18,866 nt of DNA from CAZQVN01 sp964596775. GTDB taxonomy: Bacteria; Eisenbacteria; RBG-16-71-46; JABDJR01; JAWXBZ01. Position 1 is the first letter of the stretch. Each line of letters begins with the position of its first letter. The DNA lies in assembly GCA_964596775.1 (NCBI GenBank), contig CAZQVN010000067.1, forward strand, positions 1 through 18,866, in the 5' to 3' direction. This document shows positions 6,931 to 13,843 of this stretch, in pieces. Made by a program: the position numbers and the translations under genes. Below the pieces are notes generated by a model, which had not been told where the DNA came from, searched no databases, and saw nothing but the letters and a program-made list of their open reading frames with translations.

Positions 6931-7173
6931 ATGAAGATCGAGATCCTCTACTGCACGGCCTGAGGATACAAGGCAAGGGCCGCGAGTCTCGCGGCCCACA
7001 TCAAGAAGCACCTCGGCATGGACGCTGTCCTCAAACCCGGGGCCTCCGGGCAGTTCGATGTCGTGGCCGACGGCAAGACCGTGGCCAGCCGCGAGGGCAA
7101 CTTCCTGACCCGGCTGGTCGGCGGAGGGTGGCCCGACCCGGACGACGTGGTCAGGGCGCTGAGGTCCGCCTGA
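6931..7173 (+). CDS. SelW-like (Rdx family) selenoprotein, UGA-encoded selenocysteine
   Basis: This is an 80-residue protein if the in-frame TGA at 6961-6963 is read as selenocysteine (residue 11). The N-terminus is a beta-strand followed by YCTAUGYK, the CxxU thiol/selenol motif of the SelT/SelW/SelH thioredoxin-like family. Mammalian SelW has the closely similar YCGAUGYK. Downstream residues fit the family too: helix ARAASLAAHIKKHLG, then PGASGQFDVVADGKTVASR. The frame stays open for 69 codons after the TGA to the stop at 7171-7173, and AAAGGAG lies 5 nt before the ATG. A hairpin with a GUC loop follows the TGA (see the SECIS entry). Role: a small cytosolic redox protein, substrate unknown. 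It is third in the arsR operon, 11 nt after the membrane gene. A conventional gene caller would miss it. Confidence 0.92.
6961..6997 (+). promoter_or_regulatory. Bacterial SECIS element of the SelW-like gene
   Basis: After the Sec TGA (6961-6963), bases 6977-6985 pair with 6989-6997 in a perfect 9-bp stem closed by the triloop GTC (6986-6988). The loop begins 22 nt after the TGA. Bacterial SECIS hairpins lie immediately 3' of the UGA inside the coding region and need a G (often GU) in a small apical loop to recruit SelB. This one fits on spacing, stem and loop. Confidence 0.8.
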
Positions 7174-7231
7174 CGATGCCGGGATGGTTGCGTCGAAGCG
7201 CGTCCACCCGGCATTCGGAGCCCGCCGGCGG

Positions 7232-7260
7232 TTGAAGCGGCGGCGCTCCCGGTCTAGACT
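7232..7260 (+). promoter_or_regulatory. Candidate promoter upstream of kinase 2
   Basis: TTGAAG (7232-7237) and TAGACT (7255-7260) are spaced exactly 17 nt apart, each matching the sigma-70 consensus at four of six positions. The start would be near 7267, just before the terminator hairpin at 7282, giving a leader of about 190 nt to kinase 2. Motif match only. Confidence 0.35.
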
Positions 7261-7281
7261 GCGCGGCTTCAGGTTCCTTGC

Positions 7282-7316
7282 ATGGCCGGGCTGGACGGTG
7301 TCCGGCCCGGCCACTT
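7282..7316 (+). terminator. Intrinsic terminator after the arsR-selW operon
   Basis: Bases 7282-7294 pair with 7298-7310 in a 13-bp GC-rich stem (one T-G pair) with a GGT loop, followed by ACTTTT. It sits 108 nt after the selenoprotein stop and would end the arsR operon. It also lies downstream of the candidate kinase-2 promoter, so it might attenuate that transcript. Confidence 0.8.
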
Positions 7317-7372
7317 TTCAGGACCCGGCGCTTCGATCGGGAAGCGGCAGGTCCCATCCCCGTGGAGATCTC

Positions 7373-7453
7373 ATGGCCAACCGCAGACGGATCGCTTCCT
7401 GGACCGGCCGCATTGACGACACCCCCGTCTCGCTGACCTTCGAGAGGCCATAG
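7373..7453 (+). CDS. Possible 26-aa leader ORF of kinase 2
   Basis: An ATG preceded by GTGGAG (about 5-6 nt spacing) opens a 26-codon frame with a basic N-terminus (MANRRRIASW) ending in TAG 3 nt before the kinase ATG. The kinase ribosome-binding sequence GAGAGG (7442-7447) lies inside its last codons, so translation of the small ORF could open or couple the kinase start. I recognise no family. It may be only a chance frame. Confidence 0.35.
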   Translation: MANRRRIASWTGRIDDTPVSLTFERP

Positions 7454-7456
7454 CAT

Positions 7457-10120
7457 ATGCCGCTGGCATCGGGCACCCGCCTCGGACCCTACGAAATCGT
7501 TTCTCCCCTCGGCGCCGGAGGCATGGGCGAAGTCTACCGGGCCAGGGACACGCGCCTGGAGCGTGAAGTGGCCGTGAAGGTGCTGCCCCAGCACCTGGCC
7601 GCCACGCCCGAGGTCCGCTCCCGCTTCGAGCGGGAGGCCAAGACCATCTCCAGCCTGAACCACGCGCACATCTGCACGCTGTTCGACGTCGGCCACGAGG
7701 GGGACACCGACTACCTGGTGATGGAACTCGTGGACGGCGAAACGCTGGCCGCCCGCCTCGAGCGCGGCCCGCTGCCGATGCCCGAACTGCTCCGTCTCGG
7801 CATGCAGATCGCCGACGCGCTGGACCGGGCGCACAAGGCCGGCATCGTTCACCGCGACCTGAAGCCCGGCAATGTGATGCTGACGAAGGCGGGCGCCAAG
7901 CTGATGGACTTCGGCCTGGCCCGGGTGACCGGCCTGCCCGGATCGGGGGCGGGGAGCAGCAGCAGCGTGACGATCGCCGGTCTGACGCAGTCGCCGACGG
8001 TGGCCCAGCCCCTGACTTCGGCCGGCTCGATCGTCGGAACGTTCCAGTACATGGCGCCGGAGCAGCTCGAGGGGAAGGAAACCGACGCCCGCGGGGACAT
8101 CTGGGCGCTTGGCTGCGTGCTGTACGAAATGGCCACCGGCAAGCGGGCCTTCGACGGAAAGAGCCAGGCCCTGCTGATTTCGTCGATCATGGTGTCGCAG
8201 CCGGCGCCGCTGGCCACGTCGGTGGTCGGCATTCCGCCGGCGCTCGATCGCGTCATCCAGCACTGCCTGGCCAAGGATCCGGACGACCGGACCCAGAGCG
8301 CCCACGACGTGAAACTGCATCTCCAGTGGATCGCGGAGGGGAAGGAGGAGCCGGCGACGGTGGGAGCGTCCGCATCCGGCGGCCGGGAAAAGGCGGCATG
8401 GGGGCTGTTCGCAGCGGCCACCCTGGCCGCGGGCTTCCTGGCGTTCCTGCACTTCAACGCGCCGGAACCGGTGGTCAACACGCTGCGTTTCGAGATTCCG
8501 CCGCCGTCCTCCGTGCAGTTCCAGGACGCGCCGCGCATTTCCCCGGACGGAAAGTACCTGGCCTACAACGCCACCGACTCCACCGGCGCGGTTCTCATCT
8601 GGGTCCGCCCGATGAACGCGCTCACCGCCCAGGCCATCGGCGGAACGGAAGGCGCGCAGCGCCCGTTCTGGTCGCCGGACAGCCGCTTCCTCGGCTTCAT
8701 GGCCGGAGGCAAGCTGAAGAAGATCCCGGTGACCGGCGGCCCGGTGTCCGTGATCTGCGATGCCCCCACCGGCGCGGACGGGGCCTGGAGCACCAACGGC
8801 ACGATCCTCTACGACGGCCGCTCCACCGATCCGATCATGCGCGTATCCGCGGCGGGAGGGGTCCCGGCGGCGGTCGTGACCGCGGATTCCACGCGGGAGG
8901 TGGCGCAGGTCGGCTGGCCGGAGTTCCTTCCGGACGGACGTCACTTCTTTTATCTCGAGATCGGCCCGAAGCAGACGCTGATGATCGGGGATCTCGACTC
9001 CGACAAGCGGATCGAGATCGGTCCGTGCGAATCGCAGATCCAGTACGTGCCCCCCGGCTACATCCTCTATTCACGCAGCGGCTCGCTCGTGGTCCAGCCG
9101 TTCGACGCGAAGAAGCTCAAGTTGACGGGCGAGCCGATTCCGGTGGCCGAACAGGTCACCAGCAGCGCCATCGGCGCTTCGGACTTCCGCGCCTCGATGA
9201 ACGGAACGCTCTGCTTCTCGGCGCGGCGCGCCCAGGGGGGAGTTCTCGTCCAGTTCGACCGGAGCGGCAGGAAAGTCGCCCAGATCCCCACTCCGGCCAA
9301 CATCCTGCTCCCGACCATTTCGCCGGACGAAACGAAAATTGCCCTGCGCGTCGTCGACGACCAGACGCGCAGCCGGGACATCTGGCTGGTCGAACCCGCC
9401 CGCGGCATCTCCTCGCGCCTGACCGTGGCCAACACCACCGAGAATTACCCGATCTTTTCGCCGGACGGCCGGAAGGTCCTCTACTATTCCGATGCGACCG
9501 GATCGAGCGGACTGCACACGAAGGAGCTGACCGGAGCGGGGCGGGAGGAGAAGGTCCTCGACGCCGACACGGAGTTCATTCCGGACGACTGGTCGCTGGA
9601 CGGCCGGTTCGTCCTGTACGAGCGGCAGGGAACCACCTCCCGCACGGACATCTGGGTTCTTCCGATGGAGGGGGAGCGGAAGCCGTTCGTGTTCCTCGAC
9701 GGCCCGTTCGACGAGTACCAGGCGCACTTTTCGCCGGACGGCCGCTACGTGGTGTACGGATCGGACGAGTCGGGGCGCCCGGAAATCTACGTCCAGACGT
9801 TTCCGGACCGCAGCGCCAAGTGGCGCGTGTCGACCGAAGGGGGCGAGGATCCGGTCTGGAGCGCGGACGGCCGGGAAATCTTCTACCTCAGCCTGAGCCA
9901 GGACATGATTTCGGCGCCGGTCCGCCTGGAACCGTCGTTCGAGCCGGGCGTGCCGGTCCGCCTGTTCGCGAGCCCCGTGCTGTTCCCGCTCGGTCCGCGC
10001 AATCATTATGTCGTGACGAAGGACGCCGGCACGTTCTACGTGATCGCTCCGCAGACCGCGGCCAGCCTGCCGTCCACGACGGTGATCGTGAACTGGATGG
10101 ACGAGATCGCCGGGAGATAG
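7457..10120 (+). CDS. Transmembrane Ser/Thr protein kinase with TolB-like beta-propeller sensor (kinase 2)
   Basis: This 887-aa protein has the same architecture as kinase 1 and differs in length by one residue. Kinase landmarks: GAGGMG loop (19-24), K41, E60, HRD (132-134), DFG (151-153) and APE (200-202). The activation segment is unusually long and Ser/Thr-rich (about 160-190), with an SSSS run. One membrane helix follows (about 315-333), then propeller blades recognisable by SPDGKYL, SPDSRFL, SPDGRKV and SPDGRYV. The C-terminus VNWMDEIAGR corresponds to LNWRGELERK of kinase 1. GAGAGG lies 9 nt before the ATG. Expected role: membrane receptor kinase, with the propeller presumably sensing an extracytoplasmic cue. 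No cognate phosphatase or regulator is adjacent. Confidence 0.96.
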   Translation: MPLASGTRLGPYEIVSPLGAGGMGEVYRARDTRLEREVAVKVLPQHLAATPEVRSRFEREAKTISSLNHAHICTLFDVGHEGDTDYLVMELVDGETLAARLERGPLPMPELLRLGMQIADALDRAHKAGIVHRDLKPGNVMLTKAGAKLMDFGLARVTGLPGSGAGSSSSVTIAGLTQSPTVAQPLTSAGSIVGTFQYMAPEQLEGKETDARGDIWALGCVLYEMATGKRAFDGKSQALLISSIMVSQPAPLATSVVGIPPALDRVIQHCLAKDPDDRTQSAHDVKLHLQWIAEGKEEPATVGASASGGREKAAWGLFAAATLAAGFLAFLHFNAPEPVVNTLRFEIPPPSSVQFQDAPRISPDGKYLAYNATDSTGAVLIWVRPMNALTAQAIGGTEGAQRPFWSPDSRFLGFMAGGKLKKIPVTGGPVSVICDAPTGADGAWSTNGTILYDGRSTDPIMRVSAAGGVPAAVVTADSTREVAQVGWPEFLPDGRHFFYLEIGPKQTLMIGDLDSDKRIEIGPCESQIQYVPPGYILYSRSGSLVVQPFDAKKLKLTGEPIPVAEQVTSSAIGASDFRASMNGTLCFSARRAQGGVLVQFDRSGRKVAQIPTPANILLPTISPDETKIALRVVDDQTRSRDIWLVEPARGISSRLTVANTTENYPIFSPDGRKVLYYSDATGSSGLHTKELTGAGREEKVLDADTEFIPDDWSLDGRFVLYERQGTTSRTDIWVLPMEGERKPFVFLDGPFDEYQAHFSPDGRYVVYGSDESGRPEIYVQTFPDRSAKWRVSTEGGEDPVWSADGREIFYLSLSQDMISAPVRLEPSFEPGVPVRLFASPVLFPLGPRNHYVVTKDAGTFYVIAPQTAASLPSTTVIVNWMDEIAGR

Positions 10121-10131
10121 GCCCGGTCCGG

Positions 10132-10259
10132 CAACGTTCGGGTAACCGACCGGATCGCCGGCGGCGCCGGCCCGTCAACGTTCGGGTAACCGACCGGGTC
10201 GCCGGCGGCGCCGGCCCGTCTACTTCCGCGTGACCGACCGGATCGCCACTGGCGCGGTC
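10132..10259. repeat. 44-bp tandem repeat, two near-identical copies plus a diverged third in the cyclophilin 3' end
   Basis: Unit 1 (10132-10175) and unit 2 (10176-10219) differ at about one base (CGGATC against CGGGTC). The next 40 bases, from 10220, align with the same unit but are diverged, and they encode the last residues of the cyclophilin gene on the minus strand. Each full unit contains GCCGGC-GGC-GCCGGC, able to form a 6-bp hairpin. The array fills the space between the convergent kinase-2 and cyclophilin genes. No T tract marks it as an intrinsic terminator. Confidence 0.85.
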
Positions 10260-10792
10260 AACCGCTGCGACGTGTCCGGGAGCGCCTGGATTCGCCGGAC
10301 CACATCCATTCCGGAGATCACCTTTCCGAACGCGGCGAATCCCTGGCCGTCCGGGTTCCGTTTTCCGCCGAAGTCCAGTTCCGGCTGGTCGCCGACGCAG
10401 ATGAAGAACTCCGAGGCCGCGGTGCCGGGTTCGCGCCGGGCCATGGAGACCGTTCCGTCCCGGTGACGGAGGCCGGATGCGTCCGTCGTCTCGTGCGCGA
10501 TGGCCGGCAGCGCCTGCCCCGCCTTGTCATCACCGAGTCCGCCCTGGATCACTTCGATCTTGACCGGGCTCTGCGGCTGATTGTCCGGACGCACCACCCG
10601 GTAGAACGTGGCGCCCGCGAACCGGCCTTCGTCCACGTAGCGCAGAAAATTGCCGGCGCTGACCGGCGCGCGCTTCGGATCCAGTTCCACGGTGATGTCG
10701 CCGGCGTCGGTGGCGAGAAGGACGCGCGGGCCGGATGAGGAGCAGCCGCCGAGCGCCAGGGCCGCAAGAATGAGAACACGGGACAATCGCAT
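10220..10792 (-). CDS. Cyclophilin-type peptidyl-prolyl isomerase, lipoprotein
   Basis: This 190-aa protein starts with a short lipoprotein signal (MRLSRVLILAALALGGC, lipobox Cys17), so it is probably anchored in the cell envelope. The cyclophilin domain spans about 24-188: TVELDPKRAPVSAGNFL, then FYRVV with catalytic Arg65, VIQGG with Gln83, the SEFFI strand (128-132) and GFAAFGKVISGMDVV. The Trp and His of human CypA are absent, as is common in bacterial members. Role: cis-trans isomerisation of prolyl bonds, probably folding exported proteins. The Met at 10792 is chosen because the lipobox follows directly. An upstream in-frame start at 10963 would bury the signal. No good ribosome site is visible. 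It is divergent from the CoA-disulfide reductase gene. Confidence 0.93.
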   Translation of the reverse strand: MRLSRVLILAALALGGCSSSGPRVLLATDAGDITVELDPKRAPVSAGNFLRYVDEGRFAGATFYRVVRPDNQPQSPVKIEVIQGGLGDDKAGQALPAIAHETTDASGLRHRDGTVSMARREPGTAASEFFICVGDQPELDFGGKRNPDGQGFAAFGKVISGMDVVRRIQALPDTSQRLTAPVAIRSVTRK

Positions 10793-10894
10793 GGCGGCAT
10801 TCTGGCATGACCGTTCCGGAAAGGGAATGTGACATTTGCCGGTGTGAACGCAGATATCTCCAGAATGTGTTTCGGAGGATCCGTGCACGGGAGC

Positions 10895-10900
10895 TACAAT
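10895..10900 (+). promoter_or_regulatory. Candidate -10 element for the mini-ORF/CoA-disulfide reductase
   Basis: TACAAT matches the -10 consensus at five of six positions and ends 5 nt before the ATG of the mini-ORF at 10906. No strong -35 is seen at the right distance. If used, the mRNA would begin at or next to that ATG. Confidence 0.35.
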
Positions 10901-10905
10901 CCGGC

Positions 10906-10941
10906 ATGGACACCACCCCATTCCGGATCCGCGGGTCATGA
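10906..10941 (+). CDS. Possible 11-aa mini-ORF overlapping the CoA-disulfide reductase start
   Basis: ATG at 10906 opens an 11-codon frame (MDTTPFRIRGS). Its TGA overlaps the ATG of the next gene as ATGA. The main gene has no visible Shine-Dalgarno sequence, so termination-reinitiation from this mini-ORF is a plausible way to start it. No homology is claimed. It may be a fortuitous frame. Confidence 0.3.
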   Translation: MDTTPFRIRGS

Positions 10942-12605
10942 ATAAACCCCGTCGCGTCCTCATCGTCGGCGGCGTGGCCGGCGGCGCCTCCTGCGCGGCC
11001 CGTCTCCGCCGGCTCGACGAATCCTGCGAGATCGTCGTCTTCGATCGTGGCCCCTACGTTTCGTTCGCGAACTGCGGCCTCCCGTATCACGTGGGCAACG
11101 TCATTCCCGACGAGAAATCCCTGCTCGTGGCGTCCGCGGAACTGTTCCGCGAACGCTTCAACGTCGAAGTGCGCACGGAAACGGAAGCGCTGTCCATCGA
11201 CCGGTCGGCGCGGACACTGACCGTGCGCGACCTCCGGTCGGAAACGGAGAGCGTGGAGCCGTACGACGTCCTCGTTCTCTCTCCCGGCGCCGCGCCGATC
11301 CGCCCGCCGCTGCCGGGCGTGGACCTCCCCGGCGTTTTCGCGGTGCGGAGCATCCCCGACTCGCGGCGGATCCGGGCGTGGATCACCGAGCGCAACGCCC
11401 GCACCGCGGTCGTGGTCGGCGGCGGGTTCATCGGCCTCGAGATGGTGGAAAACCTGCTCCATCGAAACCTCGCCGTGACGCTCCTCGAAAAGCTGGACCA
11501 GGTCATGCCGCCGCTCGACCCGGAGATGGCGGCGCCGCTCCGCGATCACCTCCAGGCCAGGGGCGTGACGCTGCAGCTGGGCGACGGGCTCGCGGCGATC
11601 GAGGAGGATCCGGCGGGCGGGCTCGTCGTCGTGACCGAGAGCGGGGCGCGGATCCCCGCCGACTTCGTGATCCTGGCCATCGGCGTCCGCCCCGAAACGG
11701 GGCTGGCCCGCGGGGCCGGGCTCCCGCTCGGACCGCGGGGCGGCATCATCGTGGATGCCTCGATGCGTACCCCGGATCCGGCCATCTGGGCCGTTGGCGA
11801 CGCTGTGGAACTGCACGACCTGCTGACCGGCCAGGAAACGGTCCTCCCGCTGGCCGGCCCGGCCAACCGCGAGGGGCGCGTTGCCGCCGAGGCGATCGCC
11901 GGGCGTCCGGCATCTTTCCGCGGCGTGCAGGCCACCGCTGTCGTCGGCATCCTCGGCATGACCGCGGCGTCCACGGGCGCCTCGGAAAAGGGGCTGCTGC
12001 GGGCGGGGGTCACCGGGTTCGAAAGGGTCTACCTGCACCCGGGACATCACGCCGGTTACTACCCCGGAGCGCGGCTCATCCGGCTCAAGCTGCTGTTCAC
12101 CGTTCCCGACGGGCGCATTCTCGGCGCCCAGGCGGTGGGGGAAGAAGGCGTGGAGAAACGGATCGACGTGATCGCCACCGCGATCCAGTTCGGAGGCACG
12201 GTCCACGATCTCGCCGAGGTCGAACTCTGCTACGCGCCCCAGTACGGCGCCGCCAAGGACCCGGTGAACCTGGCCGGGATGCTGGCGGTCAACGTGCTGG
12301 CGGGAGACATGCCGCTGGCGGAGTGGGCGGATCTCGACCGCACGGAGGACCTGGTCCTCGACGTGCGGGAACCGGAGGAGTATGCCGCCGGTCACATCCC
12401 GGGCGCGGTGAATCTTCCCCTGTCGCAGATGCGAACGCGCTTCGAGGAACTGCCGCGCGACCGCGTCATCCGCCTCTGCTGCGGCGTGGGACAGCGGGGG
12501 TATTACGCGGTTCGATTCCTCGCGCAGAAGGGGTACCGGGTCGCGAACCTCTCCGGGGGATATGCCACGTACTGCGCGCTGACGGGGATCGCCCCGGCGG
12601 TGTAG
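10938..12605 (+). CDS. CoA-disulfide reductase-like FAD/NAD(P) oxidoreductase fused to a rhodanese domain
   Basis: This 555-aa protein has the two-dinucleotide-binding-domain fold: the FAD motif VLIVGGVAGGASCAARLRR (7-25), the single active-site Cys46 in SFANCGLPYH, an NAD(P) motif VVVGGGFIGLEM in the middle and the second FAD motif IWAVGDAVEL. The lone Cys at this position is that of CoA-disulfide and per/polysulfide reductases, which form a Cys-S-S-CoA intermediate. The last about 90 residues are a rhodanese: LVLDVREPEEYAAGHIPGAV, with the likely sulfur-carrying Cys515 in CCGVGQRGY. Such CoADR-RHD fusions reduce CoA disulfide or persulfide/polysulfide using NAD(P)H. It is cytosolic, with no signal peptide. 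Substrate preference cannot be read from the sequence. Confidence 0.95.
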   Translation: MNKPRRVLIVGGVAGGASCAARLRRLDESCEIVVFDRGPYVSFANCGLPYHVGNVIPDEKSLLVASAELFRERFNVEVRTETEALSIDRSARTLTVRDLRSETESVEPYDVLVLSPGAAPIRPPLPGVDLPGVFAVRSIPDSRRIRAWITERNARTAVVVGGGFIGLEMVENLLHRNLAVTLLEKLDQVMPPLDPEMAAPLRDHLQARGVTLQLGDGLAAIEEDPAGGLVVVTESGARIPADFVILAIGVRPETGLARGAGLPLGPRGGIIVDASMRTPDPAIWAVGDAVELHDLLTGQETVLPLAGPANREGRVAAEAIAGRPASFRGVQATAVVGILGMTAASTGASEKGLLRAGVTGFERVYLHPGHHAGYYPGARLIRLKLLFTVPDGRILGAQAVGEEGVEKRIDVIATAIQFGGTVHDLAEVELCYAPQYGAAKDPVNLAGMLAVNVLAGDMPLAEWADLDRTEDLVLDVREPEEYAAGHIPGAVNLPLSQMRTRFEELPRDRVIRLCCGVGQRGYYAVRFLAQKGYRVANLSGGYATYCALTGIAPAV

Positions 12606-12644
12606 GAGGGACCGGGCAAAGAAGATGACGTACCGCTGCCCGCG

Positions 12645-13496
12645 TTACGCGTCGCCTTCCTCATCCTCCGCCGCCCTGTGGAGAACGCTGTCCTCGAGGT
12701 ACACCGCATTGCTGACCGCCAGCGTCTCCCCGTCGATGTCCACCAGCGTCTGCGTCGGGGTGATCGCCTTGAGCGTTCCCTTCCGTCCGCGCATCTCTAT
12801 GGAATCCCCGGCCTGGAAGATCTTGCGGGCGTAGAAGCCGGCAATGATGTTCCGGGTGATGTCCCGGGTGCCGAGCCCGAACGAAAGTCCGAACGCGAGC
12901 GCCAGGCCGCCGAGGCTGCACATGGTGACGATCCGGATGATGTCCGTGTTGATCTTCAGCTGGGCCAGCGCCATGATGCCGACCACGAAGAGAATCAGCG
13001 CGGAGACCATGCTGCCGAGCGACGCCCCGTACTCTATTCCGGCGTTCTTCGCGGACTGGGCGATCGTGGCTCCGGCAAACTGACCCGCGGCGCTGCCGAG
13101 CAGGATGAGCAGGAACGCGGTGATGACGTTGGGAAGATAGGCCATGAAAGCGGAGATCGCGTTGGCCACGGCGAACAGCCCGAGCCCCTCCGCGCCGGTC
13201 TGGGCAAACAGCAGCAGGAGGAGGTAGTAGGCCAGACGCGGCAGGACCAGGTTCAGCGACTGGCGCACGCCGATCTTCTGCAGCGACTTGTCGATCCCCG
13301 CCCGGGCCAGGACGTCGTCGAAGCGGACCCGGGTCAGCATGGAGCGCAGGAGTCTCTCGACGATCGAGGCGAAGACGATCGCCGCGATGACCAGCACGAT
13401 GCCGATCACCACCTTCGGCGCGGCGGCGACCGCCCTGGCGATGGCGTCGCGGTACGTGTTGAGCAGCTGTTCTCCGATGCTCAGGGAGCTGTCCAT
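12645..13496 (-). CDS. MscS-like mechanosensitive channel family membrane protein
   Basis: This 283-aa protein has about five membrane helices (around 28-46, 84-99, 122-140, 160-180, 186-208). The last is Gly/Ala-rich (SLGGLALAFGLSFGLG) and resembles the MscS pore helix. A small beta-domain follows (GDSIEMRGRKGTLKAITPTQT ... DGETLAVSN), matching the MscS middle domain. The long C-terminal alpha/beta cage of MscS is missing and the protein ends in an acidic tail. AAAGGAG lies 8 nt before the ATG, which directly abuts the stop of the small upstream gene. Role: probably a tension-gated or constitutive small conductance for ions or osmolytes. It is the last gene of the ECF sigma operon and converges on the CoADR gene, 39 nt away. 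Confidence 0.85.
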   Translation of the reverse strand: MDSSLSIGEQLLNTYRDAIARAVAAAPKVVIGIVLVIAAIVFASIVERLLRSMLTRVRFDDVLARAGIDKSLQKIGVRQSLNLVLPRLAYYLLLLLFAQTGAEGLGLFAVANAISAFMAYLPNVITAFLLILLGSAAGQFAGATIAQSAKNAGIEYGASLGSMVSALILFVVGIMALAQLKINTDIIRIVTMCSLGGLALAFGLSFGLGTRDITRNIIAGFYARKIFQAGDSIEMRGRKGTLKAITPTQTLVDIDGETLAVSNAVYLEDSVLHRAAEDEEGDA

Positions 13497-13757
13497 CTAT
13501 CGTTCTCCTTTGTTGCGGCCGGCTCCAAAGCCGGAGAAGAGCATGTCGAGAAACTGCATGAGAATCTGGCCCGGCGAGGCCCAGGAAAAATCGACGACCT
13601 CCGACGCGAAGATCCGTCTCTCGATCCTTCTTTTCAGCCGGTCCAGGAATCCCGCCGAGGTGGGCTCGGAAAAGTCCGCGAGTTCCGCGATCGGTTCGGT
13701 GAGCTCGGCATCCTCGTCGGGCAGCCTGCCCCCCGGGCTGCGCGGGTCCTGTGTCAC
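13497..13757 (-). CDS. Small hypothetical protein between ECF sigma factor and MscS-like channel
   Basis: This 86-aa soluble protein has an acidic N-terminal half (DEDAELTEPIAELADF) and a basic/amphipathic second half (FLDRLKRRIERRIFA, then VVDFSWASPGQILMQFLDMLF). Small proteins of this general form occur beside ECF sigma genes, but I cannot name a family, and an anti-sigma role is only a guess from position. The GTG start (13757) has GGGGAG about 6 nt upstream and overlaps the TGA of the preceding micro-ORF. The stop abuts the MscS-like ATG. Upstream of the GTG the same frame stays open through the 18-bp repeats (hexapeptides such as RSGEPG) to a stop at 13911-13913, but no start codon was found there. 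Confidence 0.75.
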   Translation of the reverse strand: MTQDPRSPGGRLPDEDAELTEPIAELADFSEPTSAGFLDRLKRRIERRIFASEVVDFSWASPGQILMQFLDMLFSGFGAGRNKGER

Positions 13758-13843
13758 GCCCGGCTCCCCGGAGCGCCGGGGTTCCCCGTAGCACCCCGGC
13801 TCCTCGTAACGACCCGGCTCCCTGGAGCGCCCGGGCGCCTCAT
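13754..13843 (-). CDS. 29-aa micro-ORF encoded by 18-bp repeats
   Basis: An ATG overlaps the sigma-factor stop (ATGA) and opens 29 codons rich in Gly, Pro, Arg and Ser (MRRPGAPGSR, later GAPGSRA). Its TGA overlaps the GTG of the next gene. It therefore forms an unbroken chain of overlapping cistrons from sigma factor to hypothetical protein. The residues come from a tandem 18-bp repeat and are collagen-like only in composition. It may serve to couple translation rather than make a functional peptide. Confidence 0.4.
   Translation of the reverse strand: MRRPGAPGSRVVTRSRGATGNPGAPGSRA
13759..13830. repeat. 18-bp tandem repeat, four copies
   Basis: Units start at 13759, 13777, 13795 and 13813, and a fifth, diverged one begins at 13831. 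The common core is CCCGGCTCC, followed by a more variable half (CCGGAGCGC, CCGTAGCAC, TCGTAACGA, CTGGAGCGC). The period is a multiple of three, so repeat number can change without altering any overlapping frame. The array lies between the ECF sigma gene and the small hypothetical gene. Confidence 0.8.

Noticed and set aside
6961..6963. In-frame TGA in the SelW-like gene as a nonsense mutation (pseudogene)
   Set aside because: The TGA falls exactly on the family Sec/Cys position, the downstream frame is intact and a SECIS-type hairpin follows. A second gene in the window shows the same pattern.
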